Position numbers and translations under genes: made by a program. Below the pieces are notes generated by a model. The model was not told the DNA's origin, did no database searches, and saw only the letters and a list, made by a program, of their open reading frames with translations. Positions 52,242 to 61,194 of a stretch of DNA of 64,000 nucleotides are shown one piece after another. The stretch spans positions 5,886,501 to 5,950,500 of the forward strand of contig NZ_CP109000.1 in NCBI RefSeq assembly GCF_036226605.1, given 5' to 3'. The stretch is from Streptomyces sp. NBC_00704. GTDB taxonomy: Bacteria; Actinomycetota; Actinomycetes; Streptomycetales; Streptomycetaceae. Numbering within the stretch: position 1 is the stretch's first letter; the number at the start of each line of letters is the position of its first letter.

Positions 52242-53687
52242 ATGACTTCCCTCCACGCCTTCTGGCTCGCCGGCCGCCAGGTCACCGGCGAGGACAGCTT
52301 CGACGTCACCTCCCCCTGGGACGGCCGTCTCGTCGCCCGGGTCGGCGTGCCGACGGACGCCCAGGTCGAGGAGGCCGTGGCCGCCGCGTACGCCGTACGG
52401 GACGAGTTCGCCGCCACCCCGGCCCATGTGCGCGCCGCCGCCCTCGACCACGTCAGCAAGCGGCTCGCCGAGCGCACCGAGGAGATCGCCCGGCTGATCT
52501 CCGCCGAGAACGGCAAGCCCGTCAAGTGGGCGCGGGGCGAGGTCGGCCGTGCCGTGTCGGTCTTCCGGTTCGCGGCCGAGGAGGCCCGGCGCTTCAACGG
52601 CGGCGAGGCCCAGCGCCTGGACACCGACCTCGGCGGCCAGGGGCGGCTCGCCCTCACCCGGCGCTTCCCGAAGGGCGTCGTGCTCGGCATCGCGCCGTTC
52701 AACTTCCCGCTGAACCTGTGCGCCCACAAGGTCGCCCCGGCGATCGCGGCCGGCACGCCGATCATCCTCAAGCCCGCCCCGGCGACCCCGCTGTCCGGCC
52801 TCGTCCTCGGCGAACTGCTCGCCGAGACGGACCTGCCGGCCGGTTCCTGGTCGATCCTGCCCGTCGCCAACGACCGCATGCCCGCCCTCGTCCAGGACGA
52901 GCGCCTGCCGGTGATCTCCTTCACGGGCTCCGAGCAGGTCGGCTACGCGATCATGGACTCGGTGCCGCGCAAGCACTGCACCCTGGAGCTGGGCGGCAAC
53001 GGAGCGGCCGTGGTCCTCGCGGACTACGCCTCCGACGCCGACCTCGACCGGGCCGCCGCCCGCATCGCGACCTTCTCCAACTACCAGGGCGGCCAGTCCT
53101 GCATCTCGGTGCAGCGGGTCATCGCCGACGCCTCCGTGTACGACCGGCTGCTGCCGCGCATCGTCGCCGCCGTCGAGGCCCAGGTCACCGGCGACCCCTC
53201 CGACGACGCCACCGACGTCGGCCCGCTGGTCAGTGAGGCCGCGGCCCGGCGCGTCGAGTCCTGGGTGGACGAGGCCGTCGCCGCGGGCGCGAAGCTCCTC
53301 GCCGGAGGCGAGCGCGACGGCGCCTCCTACGCGCCGACCGTCCTCACCGACGTGCCCGCGGACGCCACGATCGCGTGCGAGGAGGTCTTCGGACCGGTCC
53401 TCACCGTGCAGCGGGTGGACGGCGAGGCCGAGGCCTTCGCGGCCGTCAACTCCTCCAAGTACGGCCTCCAGGCGGGCGTGTTCACCCACGACCTCCAGGC
53501 CGCCTTCCGGGCCCACCGCGCGCTGGAGGTGGGCGGCGTCGTGATCGGCGACGTGCCCTCCTACCGCGCCGACCAGATGCCGTACGGCGGCGCCAAGCAG
53601 TCCGGGGTGGGCCGCGAGGGCGTCAGGTTCGCGATGGACGACTACACCTACGAGCGGGTGCTGGTCCTCACGGGCCTCGCGCTCTGA
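52242..53687 (+). CDS. Aldehyde dehydrogenase family protein
   Basis: 481-residue NAD(P)-dependent dehydrogenase. It shows GIAPFNFPLNLCAHK, FTGSEQVGY, the base in TLELGGNGAAVVL and the nucleophile in YQGGQSCISVQRV. The FNF and GGQSCIS motifs place it apart from the two GQDCTAATR enzymes and closer to the glyceraldehyde-3-phosphate/phosphonoacetaldehyde-type ALDHs. The substrate is unknown. Proximity to GabT makes succinate semialdehyde possible but unproven. The gene ends before a very strong shared terminator at 53761-53802. Confidence 0.88.
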   Translation: MTSLHAFWLAGRQVTGEDSFDVTSPWDGRLVARVGVPTDAQVEEAVAAAYAVRDEFAATPAHVRAAALDHVSKRLAERTEEIARLISAENGKPVKWARGEVGRAVSVFRFAAEEARRFNGGEAQRLDTDLGGQGRLALTRRFPKGVVLGIAPFNFPLNLCAHKVAPAIAAGTPIILKPAPATPLSGLVLGELLAETDLPAGSWSILPVANDRMPALVQDERLPVISFTGSEQVGYAIMDSVPRKHCTLELGGNGAAVVLADYASDADLDRAAARIATFSNYQGGQSCISVQRVIADASVYDRLLPRIVAAVEAQVTGDPSDDATDVGPLVSEAAARRVESWVDEAVAAGAKLLAGGERDGASYAPTVLTDVPADATIACEEVFGPVLTVQRVDGEAEAFAAVNSSKYGLQAGVFTHDLQAAFRAHRALEVGGVVIGDVPSYRADQMPYGGAKQSGVGREGVRFAMDDYTYERVLVLTGLAL

Positions 53688-53760
53688 TCCCGTCGCCCTC
53701 AGGGGGCCGGATCCCGCCCCGGTGACCGGCTGACGGGAACGATCCCCGCTCCGCGTGCCC

Positions 53761-53802
53761 GAAGGGGCCCGGCGCCGCTGCCTGCCGGCGCCGGGCCCCT
53801 TC
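53761..53802. terminator. Bidirectional terminator between ALDH and GH3 genes
   Basis: Perfect 17-bp stem (53761-53777 with 53786-53802) and 8-base loop in the gap between converging genes. Confidence 0.85.
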
Positions 53803-53826
53803 CTGTCGTCGGCCTCGTCCGGACCC

Positions 53827-56709
53827 TCAACCGGAGAAGCCGACGTGCGCGAGCCGCAGCGGGCCGCGCAGTCCGAGGCGCAGGTCGTGGACGCCGCCGG
53901 CGACGAACGGCGCGTCCACGGTCACGTAGGAGTAGGGGCCCGGCGTCGGCGTGCCGAGGGCCACCGTGGCGAGCACCGGGCCGCCGTCGAGGGAGAGTTC
54001 CACCGTGCCCTCGCCGGACGCCGTCACCGTCACGGCCGTCACCCCCGGCGTGCCCGCCTCCGCGCCCGTGCCGAAGTCGCAGGCGCGGTAGAGCAGTTCG
54101 CCCGTCCCGCGGCCGGCCGGGGTCACCGCGTCGCCCGCCTCCTTCGCGCGGTCGACGATCTCGGTCCCGCTCTGCTCGTCGAAGTCGGCCGCCGCGAGCC
54201 CGTCCTCGCGCACCGCGCGCGGCGCCGACGGCTCGCCGTCGAGGACGACGGTCGTGCGCAGCCGGACGTCCTCGCTGGACGCGCCGGCCAGCAGCTCGTA
54301 CGGGCCCGGCTCCACACGCGGCGCGCGCCGCGCCACGTCCCAGAAGGCGAAGGCGGACAGCGGCACGTCGAAGGCGACGTCCGCGCTCGCGCCGGGGGCC
54401 AGGGTGATCCGGCGGAAGCCGACCAGCTCACGGCGCGGGCGGACGACCGACGGGTCCACGGCGCGGGTGTAGAGCTGGACGACCTCGTCGGCCGTCCGGT
54501 CGCCGGTGTTGGTCACCGTGCAGACCACGTGCGCCCGGCCGTCCGCCACCCGCGCCGTGAGACCGGCGTACGAGAACGACGCGTAGGACAGGCCGTGCCC
54601 GAACGGGAACAGCGGGGCGCCCTCGAAGTAGAGGTAGGTCTGCCGGGCGCCGATCACGTCGTAGTCCAGCAGGCCGGGCAGGTCCGCGTCGTCGGCGTAC
54701 CAGGTCTGCGGCAGGCGGCCGGCCGGGGAGACGTCGCCCGCCAGGACGCGCGCCAGGGCGGCGCCCGCGGCCTGACCGCCATGGGCCGTCCACAGCGCCG
54801 CGGCCGTCTCTCCCGGCTCGAACGCGTACGGGTACGCCGACACCAGCACCAGCACCGTGCGCGCGTTCGCCGCCCGGGCCGCCGCCAGCAGCCGCTCCTG
54901 GTGGGCCGGCAGCCGCAGCGTGGCGCGGTCCTCGGTCTCCCGGCCGTTGATGTGCGGGTCGTTGCCGGCCACCACCACGACCACGTCGGCCCCGGCAGTG
55001 ACCCGCGTCACTGCGCTCTCGCCGGATTCGACGACGATGACCTCGAAGACCTCAGGGACCTCGGGATCCGCCCCGTTCTCCTGCGGCCCGGCAACCCGCA
55101 CGCCGTCGGCGGCGACACACACATGACGACCCGTGCCCAGATGCAGCAGGAGGTGACCGTTCTCATGGGGTTCGAGCCGGAACGTCTCCTGGACGACCCA
55201 GCCGCCGGGCTGGTCGGCGGAGGCGCGCAGCAGCCCGTCCTCGGCGACCGAGAGATAGCGGCCGTCGGGGGCGCGCAGCGTCAGCACGCCCTCGCCCCAG
55301 TCCACCAGCGCCAGCTCCGTGCCCCCGGCGTCCGCGGTCAGCGGCGGCAGGTCGGTGCGGCCGGCCAGCAGCGCCGGGTCGAGCGCGCCCTCCGCGCCGC
55401 GCGCCCCGCCGGCGGCCTCGGGCGCGGCGGGGACCGTCAGGAACGTCCCGGCCGAGGTCTTCAGCAGGACCCGGTCCACCCCCTCGGCGAACTCGACCCG
55501 CTCGGCGCCGAACCGCTCGTACAGCCCCTCCAGGGGGGTCGAGCGGTGGATCAGCGTGCCGCTGTACCAGTCGGTCTTGCACTCGTCGGCGAGCAGTCCG
55601 ACCACCGCGATCCGGGCGTCCGCGGCCAGCGGCAGCACCCCGTCGTTGCGCAGCAGCACGACCGACTTCTCGGCGGCCTCGCCGGCCAGCGCGCGGTGCT
55701 CGGGGGTGTCGAACGCGCCGGTCCCCGCGTGCGGGTCGTCCCGCGGGTCGAACTCGCCGAGCCGGAAGCGGACCGAGAGCTGGCGGCGGACCGCCGCGTC
55801 GACGTCGGCCTCGGTCAGCAGCCCCTGCTCCAGCGCGCCCCGGACCCGGGCGGCGATCGTCGAGCCGTCGGTGCCGTGGTCGGTGAAGCTGTCCACGCCG
55901 GCCAGCAGCGAGGCCGCCGTCGCCTCCTCGTGGGTGTCGAAGTAGTGCTCGCTGTCGACCAGGTTGGAGGGCGCGCCCGCGTCCGAGCAGACCAGCAGAT
56001 CCTCGTCGGTCCAGGCCCGCAACTGCTCGCGCAGATACGGCGAGACATGGTTCGGGCGGCCGTTGACCAGGTTGTACGCGGGCATCACACCCGCCACCGC
56101 GCCCGCCTCGACGGTGTCGCGGAAGGCGCGCAGATCGTACTCGTGCAGCACCCGGGGGCGCACCGAGGACGAGGTGACGGCCCGGTCGGTCTCGTTGTTG
56201 TGCGCCAGCCAGTGCTTGAGGACGGGGGCCGTGCGCCAGTACGTCGGATGGTCCCCGCGCAGGCCGTGGGTGTACGCCGTGGCGATGGCGGAGGTCAGCT
56301 TCGGGTCCTCCGAGTAGCCCTCCTCGTTGCGACCCCACAACGGGTGGCGCAGCAGGTTCACGGTGGGCGCCCACACGTTCAGGCCGACGCGCTCGTCGAG
56401 GGCGCGCATCGCCCGCACCTCCCTGGACACCGCCTCGCCGACCCGGCGCACCAGGTCGGTGTCCCAGGTCGCGCCCAGCCCCACGGCCTGCGGGAACACC
56501 GTCGCCGGGCCCATCCACGCGACGCCGTGCAGCGCCTCCTGGCCGGTGCGGAACGCGGCCACCCCGAGCCGCTCGACGGCGGGGGCGAACTGGTGCAGGA
56601 AGGAGACCTTCTCGTCCGGGGTCAGCCGGGACAGCAGGTCGTCGATGCGCTTCGCGAACGGCAGCCGCGCATCACGGAAGGGCGGCGCGGGCGGCGGGTG
56701 TGCGGTCAC
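53827..56709 (-). CDS. Glycoside hydrolase family 3 beta-glucosidase-like enzyme
   Basis: 960-residue GH3 enzyme, probably cytoplasmic since no signal peptide is seen. The N-terminal barrel has LHGVAWMG, NLLRHPLWGRNEEGYSEDP and LKHWLAHNNETD. The nucleophile is D243 in VCSDAG. The alpha/beta sandwich has EKSVVLLRNDGVLPL and VVVVAGND, and a fibronectin III-like part contains FPFGHGLSYASFSY. An inserted beta-trefoil-like stretch lies around 425-535, and the C-terminal 150 residues look like a carbohydrate-binding domain. GTG start at 56709. It is divergent from a sugar transporter across two LacI-type palindromes, and probably trims imported xyloglucan or glucan oligosaccharides. Confidence 0.9.
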   Translation of the reverse strand: MTAHPPPAPPFRDARLPFAKRIDDLLSRLTPDEKVSFLHQFAPAVERLGVAAFRTGQEALHGVAWMGPATVFPQAVGLGATWDTDLVRRVGEAVSREVRAMRALDERVGLNVWAPTVNLLRHPLWGRNEEGYSEDPKLTSAIATAYTHGLRGDHPTYWRTAPVLKHWLAHNNETDRAVTSSSVRPRVLHEYDLRAFRDTVEAGAVAGVMPAYNLVNGRPNHVSPYLREQLRAWTDEDLLVCSDAGAPSNLVDSEHYFDTHEEATAASLLAGVDSFTDHGTDGSTIAARVRGALEQGLLTEADVDAAVRRQLSVRFRLGEFDPRDDPHAGTGAFDTPEHRALAGEAAEKSVVLLRNDGVLPLAADARIAVVGLLADECKTDWYSGTLIHRSTPLEGLYERFGAERVEFAEGVDRVLLKTSAGTFLTVPAAPEAAGGARGAEGALDPALLAGRTDLPPLTADAGGTELALVDWGEGVLTLRAPDGRYLSVAEDGLLRASADQPGGWVVQETFRLEPHENGHLLLHLGTGRHVCVAADGVRVAGPQENGADPEVPEVFEVIVVESGESAVTRVTAGADVVVVVAGNDPHINGRETEDRATLRLPAHQERLLAAARAANARTVLVLVSAYPYAFEPGETAAALWTAHGGQAAGAALARVLAGDVSPAGRLPQTWYADDADLPGLLDYDVIGARQTYLYFEGAPLFPFGHGLSYASFSYAGLTARVADGRAHVVCTVTNTGDRTADEVVQLYTRAVDPSVVRPRRELVGFRRITLAPGASADVAFDVPLSAFAFWDVARRAPRVEPGPYELLAGASSEDVRLRTTVVLDGEPSAPRAVREDGLAAADFDEQSGTEIVDRAKEAGDAVTPAGRGTGELLYRACDFGTGAEAGTPGVTAVTVTASGEGTVELSLDGGPVLATVALGTPTPGPYSYVTVDAPFVAGGVHDLRLGLRGPLRLAHVGFSG

Positions 56710-56746
56710 GTGGGGTTCCCTTTGCGGTGGAGCGGGCTGGGCTCTT

Positions 56747-56760
56747 TCGAAGCGCTTCGA
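56747..56760. promoter_or_regulatory. LacI-family operator-like palindrome 1
   Basis: TCGAAGCGCTTCGA, a perfect 14-bp palindrome with the central CG typical of LacI-family sites, 38 bp before the GH3 start. Confidence 0.8.
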
Positions 56761-56906
56761 TGCTCAGTCGGCACCCCGCCGGGTGTCAAGGGGACCTCAC
56801 GCATATTTCAAGCGGTGCATACGAACAGGTCACCCGCGCTACCGCGGAGGAATCTTGGGAACGACCCTTGTGCACCCCGGGGTGTTCACTTAACCTCGCA
56901 GCAACA

Positions 56907-56920
56907 TCGAAGCGCTTCGA
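56907..56920. promoter_or_regulatory. LacI-family operator-like palindrome 2
   Basis: The same 14-mer as palindrome 1, repeated 160 bp away and 119 bp before the binding-protein start. Two sites could allow DNA looping across the divergent promoters. No LacI gene is in the window. Confidence 0.8.
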
Positions 56921-57038
56921 CTGGAAAGCCCCAGCACACGGGGCCGCAGGAACCGCTTCGGCTCAGCCAGTTCCACTCGAGACACCGCAGCCGACGGCCA
57001 CCGCCGGGTGTCCTGGTGCGCCATGAAGGGTTGACGCA

Positions 57039-58742
57039 ATGACGCCGAACGCCGCTTCCTTCTCTTCTGGTCCTTCCGGACCGAGCCGGAGAAGCTTCCT
57101 CGCCTCCACGGCGGTCGCCACCGCAGCGGTGGCCGGCGGGATGCCCCTGCTCGCCGCCTGCGGCGGGTCGGACGGCGACTCACGCGAGGGGACCACGTCG
57201 GGGAAGGCCGCGAAGAACATCCTGCCCGCCTACGTGGCCGCCGGCGTGGTGACGCCCGACATCCCGTCCAAGAACGGCTCCGCGGTCGGCTTCACCGGCA
57301 AGCTCGACCTCTCGGCCCTGAAGACGTCCGTGCCGAAGAAGCTCGGCAAGGGCGGCAAGGTCACCGTCATGTCGCCGTTCTGGGGCTCGCCGCCGAAGGC
57401 CGACAACCCCTACTACACGGGGATGAACAGCCTCACCGGCGTCGACGTCGTCTGGCAGAACCAGGACGGCAACACCTACGACCAGAAGCTCGGCGCGGTC
57501 CTCGCCTCCAGCGACGTGCCGGACGTGGTGGTCGTCCCCGGCTGGAACATGGGCGGCAAGATACCCAGCGCCATCCTCAGCAAGTTCGCCGACCTGGGCC
57601 CCTACCTGTCCGGCGACAAGGTCAAGGAGTACCCGAACCTCGCGGCGATCCCCACGGACGCCTGGCAGCGCTCGATCTTCGGCGGCAAGCTGCGCGCCCT
57701 GCCGATGCCGTCCTCGTACGTGCCGAACATCGTCCCCTTCTACCGCAAGGACCTCTTCGACAAGCACGGCTACGAGGTCCCGAAGACGACGGACGAGTTC
57801 ACGGCGCTGGCCAAGGAGATCACTGACGCCAAGGCCAAGGTGTGGGCCTGCGGCGACATGAAGTGGACCGCGTTCAACAGTTTCGGGGTGCCCTCCGGCC
57901 AGGAGAAGCCGCTCGGCTGGGTCCTCGTCGACGGCAAGCTCGTCAACCGCATCGAGCTGGACGCCTACCTCGAAGCGCTGGAATGGTCCCGCAAGCTGTT
58001 CGCCGCCGGGTACGTGCACCCCGACTTCAAGCTGGGCAAGAGCCAGGCCGTCGACCCGAGCACCAAGTTCGCGGCCGGCGAGTTCCTGATCTACAACAAC
58101 GACATCTCCAGCTGGTACGGGCAGCAGGCCTCGCAGGCCACCCAGAACCCCGACTTCCGGATCTGGGGCATGGACATCTTCGGCCACGGCGGCGCCGACC
58201 CGGTCATCTACGCCACCCAGCCGGCCAACATCTTCGCCTTCGTCAACAAGAAGGCCTCCGAGTCGGTCATCCGCGACGTGCTGGCCGTCGCCAACGTCAC
58301 CGCCGCCCCGTACGGCACCAAGGAGTACATGCTCACCAACTACGGGGTCGAGGGCACGCACTACACCGTCAAGGACGGGGTGCCCGTCAAGAACGACAAG
58401 GGCAACCAGGAGGTCGCCAACGCCTTCGTGATGATCGCGAGCCCGGCCGCGACCATCGCGCACCCCGACTTCCCGGACGTCGCCAAGGGCCAGGTCGAGT
58501 GGCAGCAGCGAATGGGCGCCTTCACCAAGAAGTCGGCCTTCTACGGCATGCAGATCACCGAGCCCACCCGCTGGACCAACCTCTCCAACGACTTCGAGCA
58601 GCTGGAGGACGACATCGTCCGCGGCCGCAAGAAGATCGGAGACATGCAGCAGGCGGTCGCCGACTGGAAGAAGAAGGGCGGCGACCAGCTGCGCGACTGG
58701 TACCAGAAGCTGCTGGACGACAACGGCCCGGCGGCGAGCTGA
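57039..58742 (+). CDS. Sugar ABC transporter substrate-binding Tat lipoprotein
   Basis: 567-residue LplA-type binding protein, longer than usual family 1 binding proteins. The N-terminus carries a twin-arginine motif (SRRSFLAST), a hydrophobic stretch and lipobox LLAAC. The mature part has a Trp/Tyr/Asn-rich core (PFWGSPPKADNPYY, SSDVPDVVVVPGWN, WGMDIFGHGGADPV) as in oligosaccharide binders. It is the first gene of a series with two permeases, GH74 and GH42; no dedicated ATPase follows, so it probably shares a multi-sugar ATPase of the MsiK type, as is usual in Streptomyces. Confidence 0.9.
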   Translation: MTPNAASFSSGPSGPSRRSFLASTAVATAAVAGGMPLLAACGGSDGDSREGTTSGKAAKNILPAYVAAGVVTPDIPSKNGSAVGFTGKLDLSALKTSVPKKLGKGGKVTVMSPFWGSPPKADNPYYTGMNSLTGVDVVWQNQDGNTYDQKLGAVLASSDVPDVVVVPGWNMGGKIPSAILSKFADLGPYLSGDKVKEYPNLAAIPTDAWQRSIFGGKLRALPMPSSYVPNIVPFYRKDLFDKHGYEVPKTTDEFTALAKEITDAKAKVWACGDMKWTAFNSFGVPSGQEKPLGWVLVDGKLVNRIELDAYLEALEWSRKLFAAGYVHPDFKLGKSQAVDPSTKFAAGEFLIYNNDISSWYGQQASQATQNPDFRIWGMDIFGHGGADPVIYATQPANIFAFVNKKASESVIRDVLAVANVTAAPYGTKEYMLTNYGVEGTHYTVKDGVPVKNDKGNQEVANAFVMIASPAATIAHPDFPDVAKGQVEWQQRMGAFTKKSAFYGMQITEPTRWTNLSNDFEQLEDDIVRGRKKIGDMQQAVADWKKKGGDQLRDWYQKLLDDNGPAAS

Positions 58743-58768
58743 CCAGGACCGGGGCGAGGAGAACGGCC

Positions 58769-59803
58769 GTGTCGAACAGCACGGTGCCTCGGAGCAGGGC
58801 CGAGGCCGACGAGGCGCAGAAGACGCCGGCGGCGTCCGGCGGGACCGCCGGTCCCGGAAGCGGGCGGACCGCCGGCAAGCTGAGTCTGCGGACCAGGTTC
58901 AGACGCGACCGCGTCCTGCTGCTGATGACCCTGCCCGCGGTGCTGCTGGTCCTGCTCTTCAACTACGTGCCGATCCTCGGCAACGTGGTCGCCTTCCAGG
59001 ACTACGACCCCTACGTCAGCGACAACGGCGTCGTCTCCATCCTGCACAGTCCCTGGGTGGGCCTGGAGAACTTCCAGCGGCTCTTCGAGGACTCCGCCTT
59101 CTGGAGCGCCGTCCAGAACACCCTGGTGCTCTTCTTCCTCCAGCTCGTCCTGTACTTCCCCGTCCCGATCCTGGTCGCGCTGCTCATCAACAGCGTGGTC
59201 CGGCCCCGGATCCGGGCGGTGTCGCAGGCGATCCTCTACCTGCCCCACTTCTTCTCGTGGGTGCTCGTCATCGCCGTCTTCCAGCAGCTGTTCGGCGGCG
59301 CGGGAATCCTCTCGCAGCTGCTGCGGCAGCACGGGTACGACGGCGTCGACATCATGACCGACCCGGACACCTTCAAGTTCCTGATCACCGCGCAGAGCGT
59401 CTGGAAGGACGCCGGCTGGGGCATCATCGTCTTCCTCGCCGCGCTCGCCTCCGTCAACCCGGACCTGTACGAGGCCGCCGCGATGGACGGCGCCAACCGC
59501 TGGCGCCGCATGTGGCACGTGACGCTGCCCGCCCTGCGGCCGGTGATCGCGCTGCTCCTGGTGCTGCGGGTGGGCGACGCGCTGACGGTCGGCTTCGAAC
59601 AGATCCTGTTGCAGCGCGACGCGGTGGGACCCGGGGCGTCGGAAGTGCTCGACACCTTCGTGTGGTGGAACGGCGTCCGCAACCAGGACTTCGGCTACGC
59701 GGCCGCCGCCGGTCTGATCAAGGGCGTCATCAGCCTCGGGCTGGTGCTCGTCGCGAACAAGGTGGCCCATCTGATGGGCGAGCAGGGGGTGTACAAGAAA
59801 TGA
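58769..59803 (+). CDS. Sugar ABC transporter permease (LplB-like)
   Basis: 344-residue permease with six membrane segments. It has the N-terminal LLLMTLPAVLLVLLFNYVPI helix and the EAA loop YEAAAMDGANRWRRMWHVTLPAL. The extra N-terminal 40 residues are hydrophilic. The GTG at 58769 follows GAGGAGAA. Its stop overlaps the next permease (ATGA). Confidence 0.92.
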   Translation: MSNSTVPRSRAEADEAQKTPAASGGTAGPGSGRTAGKLSLRTRFRRDRVLLLMTLPAVLLVLLFNYVPILGNVVAFQDYDPYVSDNGVVSILHSPWVGLENFQRLFEDSAFWSAVQNTLVLFFLQLVLYFPVPILVALLINSVVRPRIRAVSQAILYLPHFFSWVLVIAVFQQLFGGAGILSQLLRQHGYDGVDIMTDPDTFKFLITAQSVWKDAGWGIIVFLAALASVNPDLYEAAAMDGANRWRRMWHVTLPALRPVIALLLVLRVGDALTVGFEQILLQRDAVGPGASEVLDTFVWWNGVRNQDFGYAAAAGLIKGVISLGLVLVANKVAHLMGEQGVYKK

Positions 59804-60735
59804 CCGCCGTCATCGACAAGCCGACGCGCCCGCCCGGCCGGTGGGCCGCGCCCCCGCGGCCCGTGTGGGAGGAACCGCCCAGCAGGGCCGGCCTCGCGGG
59901 CAAGGGCGTCGCCCTGTCCTTCGCCTGCCTGGCGATCCTCTTCCCGCTGTGGATCGTCCTCGTCACCAGCCTCTCCTCGCGCAAGACGATCGACGAGGCG
60001 GGCGGTCTGGTGATGGTGCCCAAGGGCCTCACCTTCGTCGCCTACCGGGAGCTGCTCGGCGGCGGCCAGGTCACCCGGGCCGCGGTCATCAGCGTCCTGA
60101 TCACCCTCGTCGGCACGCTCTTCTCGATGAGCGTGTCCGTGCTGTGCGCCTACGGACTCTCCCGCTCGGGCTCGCTCGGACACCGCTGGCTGCTGATGAT
60201 CCTGCTGGCGACGATGTTCTTCAGCGCCGGCCTGATCCCCACGTACCTGCTCGTGCAGTCCCTCGGCCTGACGGACACCTATCTCGCGCTGATCCTGCCG
60301 AGCGCGATCAGCGTGTTCAACATCCTGGTCCTGCGCGGGTTCTTCCAGGGCATCTCGCAGGAACTCATCGACAGCGCCCGCATCGACGGCGCGGGCGAGT
60401 TCCGCATCCTGTGGCAGATCGTGATGCCCCTGTCGAGGGCGGTGCTGGCGGTCATCACGCTCTTCTACGCCGTCGGCTACTGGAGCGCCTGGTTCAACGC
60501 GTCGCTGTACCTGAACGACCAGGACATGATGCCGCTGCAGAACGTCATGATCCAGCTGGTGCAGAAGCAGGAGGCTCCGGTCGGCATGGGACAGGCCATC
60601 AAGACGGGACAACTGTCGGCCCTGGCCGTGCAGATGGCGGTCATGGTGATGGCGTTGCTGCCGGTGGCCGTGCTCTCCCCGTTCGTCCAGAAGCACTTCA
60701 AGAAGGGCATGCTCACCGGCGCGGTGAAGGGGTAG
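59800..60735 (+). CDS. Sugar ABC transporter permease (LplC-like)
   Basis: 311-residue second permease with six membrane segments. It shows the EAA-type loop DSARIDGAGEFRILWQIVMPL, preceded by the family's FFQGISQEL. The ATG overlaps the previous stop. A 459-bp gap separates it from the GH74 gene. Confidence 0.92.
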   Translation: MTAVIDKPTRPPGRWAAPPRPVWEEPPSRAGLAGKGVALSFACLAILFPLWIVLVTSLSSRKTIDEAGGLVMVPKGLTFVAYRELLGGGQVTRAAVISVLITLVGTLFSMSVSVLCAYGLSRSGSLGHRWLLMILLATMFFSAGLIPTYLLVQSLGLTDTYLALILPSAISVFNILVLRGFFQGISQELIDSARIDGAGEFRILWQIVMPLSRAVLAVITLFYAVGYWSAWFNASLYLNDQDMMPLQNVMIQLVQKQEAPVGMGQAIKTGQLSALAVQMAVMVMALLPVAVLSPFVQKHFKKGMLTGAVKG

Positions 60736-61194
60736 CGCCCGAGCCGGGCCGGCCTCACCAGCCGGTGAGCCCCTCAGGCCACGGCGCCGGCGGCCCCGCC
60801 CCCGCGGCCGCCGGGGCCGCCGGGGCCGCCGGGGCCGTCGGGCCTGCCGCCGCGTGGCGGCCGTCACCGGTCGCGCCCACACGACGGAACCGCACACCCT
60901 CGCCCCCCGCCCCGGGGTCGCCCCCACATCCCATGAGCCCGAAGCCGCACACCTCGCGGCCCCCGCGCCCGACCGGCCCCTCCACCCACCCCGTGGCCCG
61001 GAGCCGCACACCGCGCCGGCCCCCACGCCCCCGGTGCCTCCCATCGCCCCCACCCGTCCCACGACCCCGTGTCGCGCCCCCGGCACCCTGCCGTCCCGCG
61101 TCCGACACACATCCCCCCGCCAGCCGCCAGCCGCCCGCAGTCCGCCGTCCCCGGCAGCGCCCCCGAACCGCGACCCCACCCTGCGAGGTACCCC
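60736..61194. other. C-rich intergenic region before the GH74 gene
   Basis: 459 bp, strongly C-rich on the + strand and without a supportable gene. Near 60806-60838 a 9-bp CCGCCGGGG unit is repeated about four times. Three diverged copies of a CCG(A/G)AGCCGCACACC-like element lie near 60887, 60940 and 61000. It may hold the GH74 promoter, but I see no convincing -10 or LacI palindrome. Confidence 0.55.

Noticed and set aside
53755..57042. 1095-residue plus-strand open frame
   Set aside because: Antisense to the GH3 gene; no recognisable domain.
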